The position numbers and the translations under genes are program-made. Of a DNA stretch of 64,000 bases, positions 34,851 through 43,773 are shown one piece after another. Position 1 is the first letter of the stretch; the number at the start of each line of letters is the position of its first letter. The DNA is from Opitutia bacterium UBA4506 (lineage in GTDB: Bacteria > Verrucomicrobiota > Verrucomicrobiia > Opitutales > Puniceicoccaceae), in NCBI GenBank assembly GCA_002388665.1, contig DGMY01000092.1, positions 6,189-70,188 of the forward strand, read 5' to 3'. The notes under the pieces are model-generated. The model ran no database searches and was not told where the DNA came from. It saw nothing but the letters and a program-made list of their open reading frames with translations.

Positions 34851-36032
34851 ATGCTAGGAATCTCAACAAAGCGCCTCTCGTGGCTCGGGGTGCCCCTCCT
34901 TTTAAGTGGGTGCAACTTTCAAGCACGACAGTCTTTCGTCGATCCCAAAGGGATTGTCGCTCAAGATCAATACGACCTCTTTCTTCTTACAGTTTGGGTC
35001 ACTGCTGCCATTTTCGCACTGGTCGGCGGGGCCCTCCTCTGGACAGTTTGGCGCTACCGCGAGAAAAAGACCGACGATCCCAATACCCTGCCATCCCAGT
35101 CTCACGGGAATCCTCTCATCGAGATTGGCCTGATCGGGGTCTCCGTAGCGCTGCTGGTCGTAATCGCGATACCCACCCTTCGCCTCATCTGGTTTACCAA
35201 TGATATGCCGAACGATCCCGAGAGCAATCTAGGCTCCTGGTTCGATGGCGAAACGGCCGAGGGTTCTGATGAGGAACCCCTCATCATCCTCGCAAAGGGC
35301 TGGCAATGGTGGTTCTCCTTCGAGTACCCGCAACTGGGCATCACAACCGGAAACGAGTTCGCGATCCCCGCAGGCAAAACGGTACGAATCGAATTGCGCG
35401 GCGAGGATGTGATCCACTCCTTCTGGCTGCCGAAGATCGCCGGAAAGGTAGACATGATTCCCGGGCGCAATAACAATATGTGGATCCGCACCGATGAGCC
35501 GGGCTACTACTACGGTCAGTGCGCCGAGTACTGCGGTGAAGCCCATGCGTACATGCAGTTCCGGACAGAGGTCCTCTCCGAGGAAGAATTTGAAAAATGG
35601 GTGGCTGAACGACGCGAAACCCCAAAACCTCCCGCGGGCAAGGACTGGAACGAATTCATTTCCCTTTCAGCTTCCGCTCCAGAGGAGCTCCCAGACACGG
35701 ATATTGTCCAAGGTGCAAGGCACTTCTTTGGCAAGGGAACTTGCGTCCAATGCCACACCATTGATGGCACTTTTGCCGCCGGAAAATTGGGTCCAAACCT
35801 TACCCATGTGGCCGATAACCGCTCTCTAGCCGCCGGATGGATGGAAAACATCAACCCCGACGGCTCCATCAATCGCGAGCAACAGCTCGAAAACCTGTAT
35901 GAGTGGGTTCGGAATTCCGAACACATCAAGCCAGGGAACCTGATGTACTACGATCCCAACGGTCTTCAGAACGTTGAATTATCCGATCAAGAGGTTCATC
36001 AGATTGCCGTCTTCCTCCAATCTCTTCGCTGA
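34851..36032 (+). CDS. coxB: Cytochrome c oxidase subunit II with fused cytochrome c domain
   Basis: Periplasm-facing subunit of 393 aa for a caa3-type terminal oxidase. A lipoprotein-like signal (LGVPLLLSGC) and two membrane helices (LFLLTVWVTAAIFALVGGAL; IEIGLIGVSVALLVVIAIPT) anchor it. The CuA domain ends with QCAEYCGEAHAYMQF, holding the two Cys, His and Met ligands. A further C-terminal cytochrome c domain carries CVQCH (near residue 300) and LGPNLTHVAD. Fusion of CuA and heme c defines caa3 enzymes. First gene of a four-gene operon; the next gene starts six bases later. Confidence 0.96.
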   Translation: MLGISTKRLSWLGVPLLLSGCNFQARQSFVDPKGIVAQDQYDLFLLTVWVTAAIFALVGGALLWTVWRYREKKTDDPNTLPSQSHGNPLIEIGLIGVSVALLVVIAIPTLRLIWFTNDMPNDPESNLGSWFDGETAEGSDEEPLIILAKGWQWWFSFEYPQLGITTGNEFAIPAGKTVRIELRGEDVIHSFWLPKIAGKVDMIPGRNNNMWIRTDEPGYYYGQCAEYCGEAHAYMQFRTEVLSEEEFEKWVAERRETPKPPAGKDWNEFISLSASAPEELPDTDIVQGARHFFGKGTCVQCHTIDGTFAAGKLGPNLTHVADNRSLAAGWMENINPDGSINREQQLENLYEWVRNSEHIKPGNLMYYDPNGLQNVELSDQEVHQIAVFLQSLR

Positions 36033-36037
36033 TCTCC

Positions 36038-38017
36038 ATGTCACTTTCTACCACAAAAACTGCGGCGCCTCCCAAAAGCGCCCCACACGAGCACGACTCT
36101 TCCAAAGCCGCCCGGAGCAATCTGGGCTTGGTTCGCCCCGACCATACCACCGGGTGGAAAGATTGGCTCACGACCGTCGATCACAAAAAGATCGGTGCAA
36201 TGTACGCCATCTTTTCCCTCGCCTTCCTCATCGTCGGCGGAGTCGAAGCCCTGGCCATTCGAGCGCAACTCGCCTTTGCCGAGAATAATCTAGTCTCTGC
36301 GGAAACGTACAATCAGCTCTTCACGATGCACGGCACCACCATGGTGTTCCTAGCCGTCATGCCGCTGAGCTCCGCCTTCTTCAATTTCCTGGTCCCTCTA
36401 CAGATCGGCGCCCGTGATGTCGCCTTCCCCAGGCTCAATGCTTTCAGCCTCTGGACGTTTGTCGCAGGTGCGATTGTCATCAATCTGAGCTGGATTTTCC
36501 AGGCCGCCAACGCTTTCGGTTGGTTTACCCCCATTGATGGACGGACCGATATCGTTCCTTCCGCTGGTTGGTTTGGGTACGCGCCTCTCACTGGCGATCA
36601 GTACAGCGGTATCGGGACCGACTTTTGGATTTTCGGTCTTCAAGTTCTCGGGATTGCCTCGGTTGCCGCCTCGCTGAACTTTATCGTTACCATCATTAAT
36701 TTTCGGGCTCCCGGGCTCAAAATGATGCGCCTTCCGGTTTTTATCTGGATGACGCTGATCACTTCCTTCCTCATCATCTTCGCATTCCCTCCTATCACTG
36801 TAGCGCTGGGTGAGTTGATGTTCGACCGCGTTTTCGGTGCGAACTTCTTCCGCGTGGACCAAGGTGGACAACCCATTCTGTGGCAGCACCTTTTCTGGGT
36901 ATTTGGACACCCCGAGGTGTACATCCTCATCCTTCCTGCGATGGGTATCGTCTCCGAGATCCTTCCTGTTTTCTCCCGCAAGCCCCTCTTCGGCTACTCG
37001 TTGATCGTTTTTTCGGGTGCGGTGATCGGGTTCCTCGGATTCGCCGTTTGGAGCCATCACATGTTTACTACCGGGCTCGGCAAGGTCGCCACTGCCGCTT
37101 TCTCGTTGTTGACTATGGCGATTGCAGTCCCCACCGGCGTTAAGATCTTCAACTGGATCGGAACTCTCTGGGGCGGGCGGATTAAATTTTCCGTCCCCAT
37201 GGTCTTTTCACTCGGATTCATCTGGATGTTTATGATGGGTGGTTTTTCCGGCATCATGCACTCCGCTGCCCCTGCCGATGCCCAGCAGCAAGACTCCTAT
37301 TTCGTGGTGGCACACTTCCACTACGTCCTCATCGGGGGGAGTATCCTCTCCCTCCTCGCAGGGATTTATTTCTGGCTGCCGAAGATGGTCGGAAAAATGT
37401 GGTACGGAAAACTCGGCTATTGGGTCTCTGCTACCGTTGTGGTCGGGCTCAATGTAACCTTTTTCCCGATGCACTTCCTCGGAATGATCGGGATGCCCCG
37501 ACGCACTCATACCTACCTCGAGGGTACGGGTTGGCAGCCAATGAATTTGGTCTGTACGGTCGGCGCATTCATTCTCGCGGTCGGGATTTTCCTCTTCCTC
37601 TGGGACTTGATTCGCACGATTAGAAAGGGCCCGCCAGCCGGTGACGATCCATGGGACGGCCGAACCCTTGAATGGACCATTCCTTCCCCTCCTCCATCCT
37701 ACAATTTTGCCCGGACTCCTATCGTCCACTCCCGTGACCCTCTCTGGGCTCACAAGCACGGGAAGGCATCTCTCAGGATCGGCTCCGTAGAACCCGACCC
37801 TCACGGTATTCACATGCCCAGTCAGTCCTGGTTCCCTCTGCTCGCATCCGCTGGATTCTTTGTTCTCGGCCTAAGTATGGCCCTGAAACAGGCGGGCGTA
37901 CCCTTCTGCGGGTACATTGCCATCGCAGGACTGGGAATTACAGTCCTCGGCATTTATCTCTGGGCTCTCGAGGGTCCAGGTGGTTTTCACGTTCATCCGG
38001 AAGAAACAAATTCATGA
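36038..38017 (+). CDS. coxA: Cytochrome c oxidase subunit I
   Basis: Catalytic heme-copper subunit of 659 aa. Ligand motifs are MHGTTMVFLAVMP (heme a His), WVFGHPEVYILILPAMG (CuB His and the cross-linked Tyr; Glu of A-type enzymes), VWSHHMFTTGL (CuB His pair) and AHFHYVLIGG (heme His pair). After the 12 usual helices there is a C-terminal extension with two extra helices (WFPLLASAGFFVLGLSMAL; GYIAIAGLGITVLGIYLWAL), as in other caa3 oxidases with a subunit I extension. The last codons overlap the next start (ATGA). The enzyme pumps protons while reducing oxygen. Confidence 0.97.
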   Translation: MSLSTTKTAAPPKSAPHEHDSSKAARSNLGLVRPDHTTGWKDWLTTVDHKKIGAMYAIFSLAFLIVGGVEALAIRAQLAFAENNLVSAETYNQLFTMHGTTMVFLAVMPLSSAFFNFLVPLQIGARDVAFPRLNAFSLWTFVAGAIVINLSWIFQAANAFGWFTPIDGRTDIVPSAGWFGYAPLTGDQYSGIGTDFWIFGLQVLGIASVAASLNFIVTIINFRAPGLKMMRLPVFIWMTLITSFLIIFAFPPITVALGELMFDRVFGANFFRVDQGGQPILWQHLFWVFGHPEVYILILPAMGIVSEILPVFSRKPLFGYSLIVFSGAVIGFLGFAVWSHHMFTTGLGKVATAAFSLLTMAIAVPTGVKIFNWIGTLWGGRIKFSVPMVFSLGFIWMFMMGGFSGIMHSAAPADAQQQDSYFVVAHFHYVLIGGSILSLLAGIYFWLPKMVGKMWYGKLGYWVSATVVVGLNVTFFPMHFLGMIGMPRRTHTYLEGTGWQPMNLVCTVGAFILAVGIFLFLWDLIRTIRKGPPAGDDPWDGRTLEWTIPSPPPSYNFARTPIVHSRDPLWAHKHGKASLRIGSVEPDPHGIHMPSQSWFPLLASAGFFVLGLSMALKQAGVPFCGYIAIAGLGITVLGIYLWALEGPGGFHVHPEETNS

Positions 38018-38625
38018 GTCACGCTCACGACACTACCGCCCCGCTCGAACACGTTCCGACCGGGCTCGACAACAAGAAACTCATGATGTGGCTGTTTCTG
38101 GCCTCGGATTGTATGTTCTTCGGGACGCTGATCACCACTCACTTGGTCTACCGAAAGATCTACGAGAACGTTGGCGTCGATCCGATCCACATTTTCGATA
38201 TCGAACTGACGACTGCCAGTAGCTTTATCCTGTTGATGAGTTCGCTCTTCATGGCGCTCGCAGTGTCCGCGATTCACAAGGGTTCCATCAAATCCTTCCG
38301 GTGGAATCTGGTCGGGGTCATCATTTTCGGTTCCCTCTTCCTCGCGGGTCAGGTCTACGAGTTTAACCATTTCGTCACTCATGCCGGGCTGACCATCTCT
38401 TCCGGGACTTTCGGCTCGACGTTCTACGTGATGACCGGAACCCACGGTGTTCACGTAGCCCTCGGTCTTCTCTGGCTCGTATCTTGGCTATGCTACTCAT
38501 TCTCCCCGCGGTTCAATGCGCACCAACATGCAATCGACATCGAAACCGCGGGTCTCTACTGGCACTTTGTTGATATTGTCTGGATCGTGATCTTCACCGC
38601 GGTCTATCTCATCGAATACGTTTAA
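38014..38625 (+). CDS. coxC: Cytochrome c oxidase subunit III
   Basis: A 203-aa membrane subunit with five hydrophobic helices (MMWLFLASDCMFFGTLITTH; SFILLMSSLFMALAVSAIH; VGVIIFGSLFLAGQVYEFNH; GTHGVHVALGLLWLVSWLCY; YWHFVDIVWIVIFTAVYLIE). The HGxHV and YWHFVDIVWI sequences are the family hallmark. The gene overlaps coxA by four bases and is followed 15 bases later by subunit IV. Stabilises the catalytic core. Confidence 0.95.
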   Translation: MSHAHDTTAPLEHVPTGLDNKKLMMWLFLASDCMFFGTLITTHLVYRKIYENVGVDPIHIFDIELTTASSFILLMSSLFMALAVSAIHKGSIKSFRWNLVGVIIFGSLFLAGQVYEFNHFVTHAGLTISSGTFGSTFYVMTGTHGVHVALGLLWLVSWLCYSFSPRFNAHQHAIDIETAGLYWHFVDIVWIVIFTAVYLIEYV

Positions 38626-38640
38626 GACCACTTTACCACT

Positions 38641-39030
38641 ATGTCTCATTCCGCAGACCCCAGCATGGATCGCGAGTTCCTACTCGCAGAACAAAAGAAG
38701 TATTTCACCTTCATGAACCTCGCGTTCCTGATGACAGCTCTCACAGGAATTGAGCTCGTGATCATCTTTCTCCCCTTCCCCGGATCCATCCTCATTTTCG
38801 GATCCCTCGTCTTCCTCTCCTTGATTAAATTCATCGGGGTCATCTTCTGGTTCATGCACCTAATCTATGACGGGAAATTATTGACGTTGATTTTCCTCTT
38901 CGGGATGGTTCTCGCATCCGGTACTTCGACGGCTCTCCTCTTCATTTTCAATTCCGACCGGGTCGACCAGACTCTCCCCTTCTATGAGGAGGGAATCATC
39001 GCCCATGAGGCGGGTCCCGGCGGACACTAA
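38641..39030 (+). CDS. Cytochrome c oxidase subunit IV-like protein
   Basis: A 129-aa protein with three helices (FLMTALTGIELVIIFLPF; ILIFGSLVFLSLIKFIGVIF; TLIFLFGMVLASGTSTALLF), the layout of prokaryotic COX4 subunits. The FWFMHLIYD sequence after the second helix fits the family. It closes the oxidase operon; a GAATCC/GGATTC hairpin (39048-39066) lies shortly after its stop but has no T-run. Role in assembly or stability of the complex. Confidence 0.87.
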   Translation: MSHSADPSMDREFLLAEQKKYFTFMNLAFLMTALTGIELVIIFLPFPGSILIFGSLVFLSLIKFIGVIFWFMHLIYDGKLLTLIFLFGMVLASGTSTALLFIFNSDRVDQTLPFYEEGIIAHEAGPGGH

Positions 39031-39181
39031 GACGACAGTGCCCCCCCGAATCCATCCTAAGGATTCACTTTAGGTAGGTCGCGGAAGCAGGCACTTTTCA
39101 AAGCATTCCGAATCAAGTACGGAAAACTACCGCTGTCCTTGCCAAATGTGGGGTCCGCGGTAACCCTCCCCTTGAATTCAC

Positions 39182-40912
39182 ATGAATGTAATTTTTCGAG
39201 TTTCTTCCTACCTATTCCACTACAGAGGCCTCTTTGCCGCAACCCTCGGGCTAGCGATCGGCACGGCTGCGTTCGCGATTTCTGTCCCGAAGATCATTCA
39301 GTTCATCGTCGACAACTACATCGCGGCCCGCGAGACGAACATGCTCCTCATCGGAGTCGGGGTAATCCTCACGGTCTATATCTTCCGCGAGGTCCTGAAC
39401 TGCCTACGAATCCGCCTCAACAACACCCTCGAGCAGAAAGTCCTCCTCGACCTCAGACAAGACCTCCACAACAAACTTCTTTGCCTCCCCATCGGGTTCT
39501 TCGACCAAAGAAAAAGTGGAGATGTTGCCTCCCGGGTCATTGACGATGTGTCTGAGGTAGAACGAGCCCTGCTCGATGGAACTGAGCAAGGATCCGTCGC
39601 CCTCCTTACCATTTTCGGGATCACCATAATCCTGTTTACCATGCAGCCTCTCCTGGCACTCCTGGTCATACTGCCAGTCCCCATCCTCGGATTCCTCGCT
39701 TACGGCCACTCAAAGGCCACCCGAAAAAATTGGCGAGAGGTTCGCGATAGCTCCGGACTCCTGAACAGCCTCTTGGTCGAAGATATTCAAGGCAACCGCC
39801 TCATCCAGAGCTTCAATCTAACTGAGCGCGAATCACAACGCTTCCGCGATCAGTCTCTCGACCTCCGCAAGAAGACTCTCAAAGCGATGTTCAGGTACTC
39901 CAAGTACATTTCGTCAGTCCAATTCATTTCCAGCCTCGGCGTTATCGCTGTAGTCGGCGTAGGCGGATGGATGACCATAGAGAACAAACTGACAATGGGG
40001 CAATTCGTCGCGTTCAACGTCTATTGCACGATGCTCTATCAACCCATTTTCCAACTGAACGCCCTGAACCACATGATCTCAGCAGGCAAAGCTGCCGGTG
40101 AGCGCGTTTTCGAGATCCTCGACCACCCCGTAGACATTCAAAATTCAGAAAACCCAAAATCATTTCCAGCACCACCTGTCTCGGTAGACTTCAATGCGGT
40201 GGACTTCTCCTACGCCGAAAGAAGCCCCGTTCTAAACAATTTCAACCTAACCCTACCCGAAGGAAAGGTCACCGCCATCGTCGGCCATACCGGAGCAGGC
40301 AAGAGCACAATCGCCAATCTGATCCTCCGCTACTACGACACAACGGAAGGAAACGTTCAAATGAACGGTATCGACGTCCGCAATATCGAATTAGGTTCCC
40401 TACGCAGTCAGATCGGCGTAGTCTCCCAAGACCCCTTCCTCTTCGACGCCTCCGTACGCGACAACCTCCTCTTAGCTAGAGTCGACGCTTCCGAGGAGGA
40501 AATTTGGCAAGCCCTGGAAGGAGCCTCCGCAGCAGACTTTGTAAACCGCCTCCCCAACCGCCTCGACACAAGGATAGGAGAACGGGGAATCCGCCTAAGT
40601 ATGGGCGAAAAACAACGCCTAACCATAGCCAGAGTCCTCCTAAGAAATCCCCCGCTAGTAATCCTCGATGAAGCCACCTCCAGCGTAGACACAATCACCG
40701 AACGCCAAATTCAAGAAGCGTTGGACAAACTAGTCCAACACCGCACAGTCCTAGTAATTGCCCACCGACTGTCGACAGTCCGCCGAGCCGACCAGATCGT
40801 AGTCGTCGAACACGGCACCATACTAGAAAAAGGAACACACGACGACCTCCTTAAAACAGACGGTCACTACGCCAAACTCTGGCAACATCAAACCGACCTC
40901 CTACCCACCTAA
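39182..40912 (+). CDS. ABC exporter, fused permease and ATPase (MsbA/type IV)
   Basis: Half-transporter of 576 aa. Six membrane helices occupy residues 1-300. The ATPase domain has the Walker A site GHTGAGKST, the Q-loop VSQDPFLFDASV, the signature LSMGEKQRL (LSGGQ is usual), Walker B LVILDEATSSVD and the H-loop VLVIAHRLSTVRRA. Probable homodimer that extrudes lipids, peptides or drugs; the substrate is not deducible. It stands alone between the oxidase operon and the transposase gene. Codons toward the 3' end shift to many CTA and ATA, but the frame is intact. Confidence 0.92.
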   Translation: MNVIFRVSSYLFHYRGLFAATLGLAIGTAAFAISVPKIIQFIVDNYIAARETNMLLIGVGVILTVYIFREVLNCLRIRLNNTLEQKVLLDLRQDLHNKLLCLPIGFFDQRKSGDVASRVIDDVSEVERALLDGTEQGSVALLTIFGITIILFTMQPLLALLVILPVPILGFLAYGHSKATRKNWREVRDSSGLLNSLLVEDIQGNRLIQSFNLTERESQRFRDQSLDLRKKTLKAMFRYSKYISSVQFISSLGVIAVVGVGGWMTIENKLTMGQFVAFNVYCTMLYQPIFQLNALNHMISAGKAAGERVFEILDHPVDIQNSENPKSFPAPPVSVDFNAVDFSYAERSPVLNNFNLTLPEGKVTAIVGHTGAGKSTIANLILRYYDTTEGNVQMNGIDVRNIELGSLRSQIGVVSQDPFLFDASVRDNLLLARVDASEEEIWQALEGASAADFVNRLPNRLDTRIGERGIRLSMGEKQRLTIARVLLRNPPLVILDEATSSVDTITERQIQEALDKLVQHRTVLVIAHRLSTVRRADQIVVVEHGTILEKGTHDDLLKTDGHYAKLWQHQTDLLPT

Positions 40913-40948
40913 ACACTCCAAATCCGAAAGACGTCCCTAAGGTTTACT

Positions 40949-40973
40949 GTGTCTGGTATATTTATATTGACAC
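40949..40973. repeat. Short inverted repeat before the Y1 transposase gene
   Basis: GTGTC and GACAC arms 15 bases apart with an AT-rich centre (TGGTATATTTATATT), 17 bases upstream of the transposase ATG. It might be a promoter/operator or an element end recognised by the Y1 enzyme; no matching copy was noticed after the gene. Confidence 0.4.
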
Positions 40974-40989
40974 TAGCTTGGAATTCCAA

Positions 40990-41958
40990 ATGCTGATTCC
41001 TATGAGGCGCAGGCGAATCACTTCACTACATCCCATAGGTTATTATCATTTGATGAGCCGGACGGTTAATGGGGAAGCTTGGTTTGGGGACAATGAACGA
41101 GAGGTTCTTCGGAAAATGATCCACCAAGTGTCTGACTTTTCAGGCATACGGGTCATTACTTATGCTGTGATGAAGAACCATTTTCATTTGTTGGTAGAAG
41201 TTCGAAGAGAGGTCGAAATATCCGATGCTGAGTTGGTTCGACGATACCGGGTACTATATCCCTCCCCTACTCTGTGGCAGCCTATGTCTGCTGACGCGCT
41301 CGCTAAGATCCTTGAGGAGGATACGATTGAGGCCCGACAGATACGGTCGGGATTGTTGAGGCGGATGCATGATGCGTCCTGGTTGATGAAGACGCTGAAA
41401 CAGCGTTTTTCGAACTGGTTTAACAAGAGCCGTGACCGATTTGGCCCAGTTTGGGCGGAACGATTTAAAAGTGTTCTGGTCGAAGGGGATTTCAAAACCC
41501 TCCGAACCGTGGCCGCATATATCGATCTGAATAGTGTCCGGTCGGGGATTGTTGAGGACCCAAAGGACTACCGATTCTGTGGTTACAGTGAAGCTGTTGC
41601 TGGTCATCAACGCGCACAGGAAGGGCTATTGGGGCTGGATCTTGACCTAGCGAAGTATCGAAAGATTCTCTTTGGAGCGGGAATGGCACCCAAGGATGGA
41701 AAAGAATCGATATCCCGGGAGGATGCCTTGAAAGTTCTTGAAAGTGAAAACGGTGAGTTGCCGTTGCACGTGCTTCTGCGTTGTCAAATACGGTACTTCT
41801 CGGAGGGAATCGCGCTGGGGTCCTGCGAGTTCGTTGAAGAAATTACTGAACGAATCAATCGCTATCGAAAGCGACCCGCGCGCCCTCATTTCATCCATGG
41901 GTTTCCGGGGCAGTTTCTCTGTGCTCTCAAAGCGATCCGCAAGAACACCTATCGATGA
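40990..41958 (+). CDS. Y1-type (REP-associated/IS200-like) transposase family protein
   Basis: A 322-aa HUH nuclease of the rayT/TnpA-REP kind. It starts MLIPMRRRRITSLHPIGYYH. The metal-binding HUH motif is KNHFHLLVEV, and the nucleophile Tyr is probably in VAAYIDLNSVRSGIV. RFGPVWAERFKSVLVEGD is also typical of this group. The family is domesticated in many genomes and usually single copy. The gene has clearly lower GC than the Lpt and oxidase genes, and codons end more often in G/T, suggesting acquisition. ATG at 40990 or 41002 are both possible starts. No terminal inverted repeats of an insertion sequence are seen. Confidence 0.88.
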   Translation: MLIPMRRRRITSLHPIGYYHLMSRTVNGEAWFGDNEREVLRKMIHQVSDFSGIRVITYAVMKNHFHLLVEVRREVEISDAELVRRYRVLYPSPTLWQPMSADALAKILEEDTIEARQIRSGLLRRMHDASWLMKTLKQRFSNWFNKSRDRFGPVWAERFKSVLVEGDFKTLRTVAAYIDLNSVRSGIVEDPKDYRFCGYSEAVAGHQRAQEGLLGLDLDLAKYRKILFGAGMAPKDGKESISREDALKVLESENGELPLHVLLRCQIRYFSEGIALGSCEFVEEITERINRYRKRPARPHFIHGFPGQFLCALKAIRKNTYR

Positions 41959-42066
41959 TGGAGCCTGCCTACGCCGAAGTATTTCAAACTGAAATTCCAC
42001 CCTTGCATCCAAAGCGGAACTCTTCATTATTCCCTGTTTTTCCAATTTCCAAACAATTATAGAGCC

Positions 42067-42282
42067 GTGAGAGACGATTACCTGAAAGCCGCGCGCAAAA
42101 AAATTCCTGATCCAAACATCCTGGTTAATGTGGTTTCCCGCCGCGTGAAGCAGTTGAAAAGCGGATTTAAACCACTCATTGAGTCGCTGGAGCGTCTTGA
42201 TCCAGAAGACATCGCGTTACGCGAGATCATCGAAGATAAGATCACCTACCAACTCTTCGATCCTGAAGAAGAAAAGGTTTGA
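42067..42282 (+). CDS. rpoZ: RNA polymerase omega subunit
   Basis: A 71-aa chaperone-like subunit of RNA polymerase that helps fold beta-prime. The segment NILVNVVSRRVKQLKSGFKP, then DPEDIALREIIEDKI, matches short omega subunits of Verrucomicrobia-like bacteria. It begins with GTG at 42067; no in-frame ATG exists nearby. A strong terminator follows 43 bases after the stop. Placed directly before smpB and thrB on the same strand. Confidence 0.85.
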   Translation: MRDDYLKAARKKIPDPNILVNVVSRRVKQLKSGFKPLIESLERLDPEDIALREIIEDKITYQLFDPEEEKV

Positions 42283-42324
42283 CCAGTCTACATTTCGGTT
42301 AGAAGCCGAAGGTACTGTTCTGAC

Positions 42325-42348
42325 AAGCGGGGATTCCCCGCTTTTTTT
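42325..42348 (+). terminator. Rho-independent terminator after rpoZ
   Basis: Stem AAGCGGGG/CCCCGCTT with an ATT loop, followed by a run of T to 42348. It separates rpoZ from smpB. Confidence 0.9.
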
Positions 42349-42377
42349 CTTCTCGGATCGAATGACAATTTCTGGCT

Positions 42378-42857
42378 GTGGCACGCACTAAGAAGAGCAA
42401 CGAACCGACTGAAATACGCAACCGCCGCGCGTTTCACGATTACCATATCCATGATAAATTTGAGGCCGGATTGATGCTTCAGGGTACGGAAGTGAAGTCA
42501 ATTCGGATGGGGAAGGCTCAGATTCAGGACGCATTCGTACGCTTTGATAAAGAAGAACCTGTTCTCTATCACGCCTACATTGACGAGTACGCATTCGGGA
42601 ACGAAAACAATCATGCCCCCCGCCGTCCGCGAAAGCTTCTCCTGAACAAACGGGAGATTCGGAAAATTCGCGATGCGGTACAAATGGGAGGAAAGACTGT
42701 CGTTCCTCTAAAGATGTACTTCACTCGAGGACGTCTAAAAGTGGAGATCGCGATCGCATCGGGTAAGAAGCTTCACGATAAACGGGAGACTCTAAAAAAG
42801 AAAGAAGCAGATCGTGAAGCCCGACGGGCCGTCCGCGAAACCCAACGCTTCGGTTAA
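42378..42857 (+). CDS. smpB: SsrA-binding protein
   Basis: A 159-aa partner of tmRNA in trans-translation, which frees stalled ribosomes. Family sequences present: NRRAFHDYHIHDKFEAGLML, GTEVKSIRMGKAQIQDAFVR, ENNHAPRRPRKLLLNKREI and the basic C-terminal tail LHDKRETLKKKEADREARR. The GTG at 42378 is used as start because homology begins there; no ATG is in frame nearby. Four bases separate it from thrB. No tmRNA gene is seen in this window. Confidence 0.95.
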   Translation: MARTKKSNEPTEIRNRRAFHDYHIHDKFEAGLMLQGTEVKSIRMGKAQIQDAFVRFDKEEPVLYHAYIDEYAFGNENNHAPRRPRKLLLNKREIRKIRDAVQMGGKTVVPLKMYFTRGRLKVEIAIASGKKLHDKRETLKKKEADREARRAVRETQRFG

Positions 42858-42861
42858 TCTC

Positions 42862-43773
42862 ATGGAAACAAAATCCATTGAATTGCGGCTTCCCGCGTCT
42901 ACCTCAAACTGTGGTCCCGGATTCGACGCTCTGAGCATCGGACTGAAACTCTACAATTTCTGCCGGCTCACGCTGCGCGCAGACAACCAAGTCAACGTGA
43001 TTGGGGGAGATGCTTCGGGACTGGAAGAAATGTGCCGGGATGCCTCTGATTATTTCTTTGCCGAGACGAACCTCCCGAAACTTGGCTACGACTTTGAGAT
43101 ATGGGGAGAGATCCCGCCCGAGCGTGGACTCGGCTCGAGTTCCACAGTTCTCGGTGGAGTATTCCTCGCGCTTAACCACCTTCACGACAGCCCTTTGGAT
43201 GAGCATGCGTGCGTCCGATCATTGGCGCGCCTCGACAATGCACCCGACAATGTCTGCGCTCTCGTCCGCGGTGGTTTCTGTGTCTCTCGCATCGATCCGG
43301 AATCTGGCGAATACGTCGATTCCTTTCACTTTCCAGTAAACGACGAGCTCAGTTTGGTTGTCGCTTCTCCCGAAATTCGCGTCCGTACCCGGGACGCCCG
43401 CGCCATTCTTCCGGATTCACTCGAATTTTCCGAAGTTGTCTCCAGCCTGAACGGCTTGGCCTACCTAGTCTCGGCATTCGCAAAAGGAGACTACGAACGC
43501 CTTCGCGGCAGTATGGCCGACCGCATCCACCAGCCTTTCCGCAGAGCTCTGAATCCATTTGTGGACGAAGCGATTGAAGCTGGGGTCGAAGCTGGAGCCT
43601 ATGCCGGATGGCTTAGCGGGAGTGGCTCCAGTGTGGTTTGTGCATCCCCCGCTGATCATGCCCTCACGGTAAGGGAAGCGATGGAATCTGTATACCGCGC
43701 AAACGGGATTGCCTGCCGCCTTCACAATCTCGCTGCAGACAACGAAGGTGCGACGGTTCTGGACAATGAATGA
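42862..43773 (+). CDS. thrB: Homoserine kinase
   Basis: GHMP-family kinase of 303 aa that phosphorylates homoserine on the way to threonine. The N-terminus has LPASTSNCGPGFDALSIGL, the ATP-loop is PPERGLGSSSTVLGG, and the C-terminal motif GAYAGWLSGSGSSVV completes the active site. ATG at 42862 gives the standard start; the longer frame overlaps smpB. The 3' end overlaps the next gene by eight bases (ATGAATGA). Other GHMP kinases are possible, but the first motif is that of ThrB. Confidence 0.92.
   Translation: METKSIELRLPASTSNCGPGFDALSIGLKLYNFCRLTLRADNQVNVIGGDASGLEEMCRDASDYFFAETNLPKLGYDFEIWGEIPPERGLGSSSTVLGGVFLALNHLHDSPLDEHACVRSLARLDNAPDNVCALVRGGFCVSRIDPESGEYVDSFHFPVNDELSLVVASPEIRVRTRDARAILPDSLEFSEVVSSLNGLAYLVSAFAKGDYERLRGSMADRIHQPFRRALNPFVDEAIEAGVEAGAYAGWLSGSGSSVVCASPADHALTVREAMESVYRANGIACRLHNLAADNEGATVLDNE

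Noticed and set aside
39046..39070. Terminator after the oxidase operon
   Set aside because: A GAATCC/GGATTC stem exists, but there is no T-run and the loop is loose; mentioned only in the subunit IV entry.
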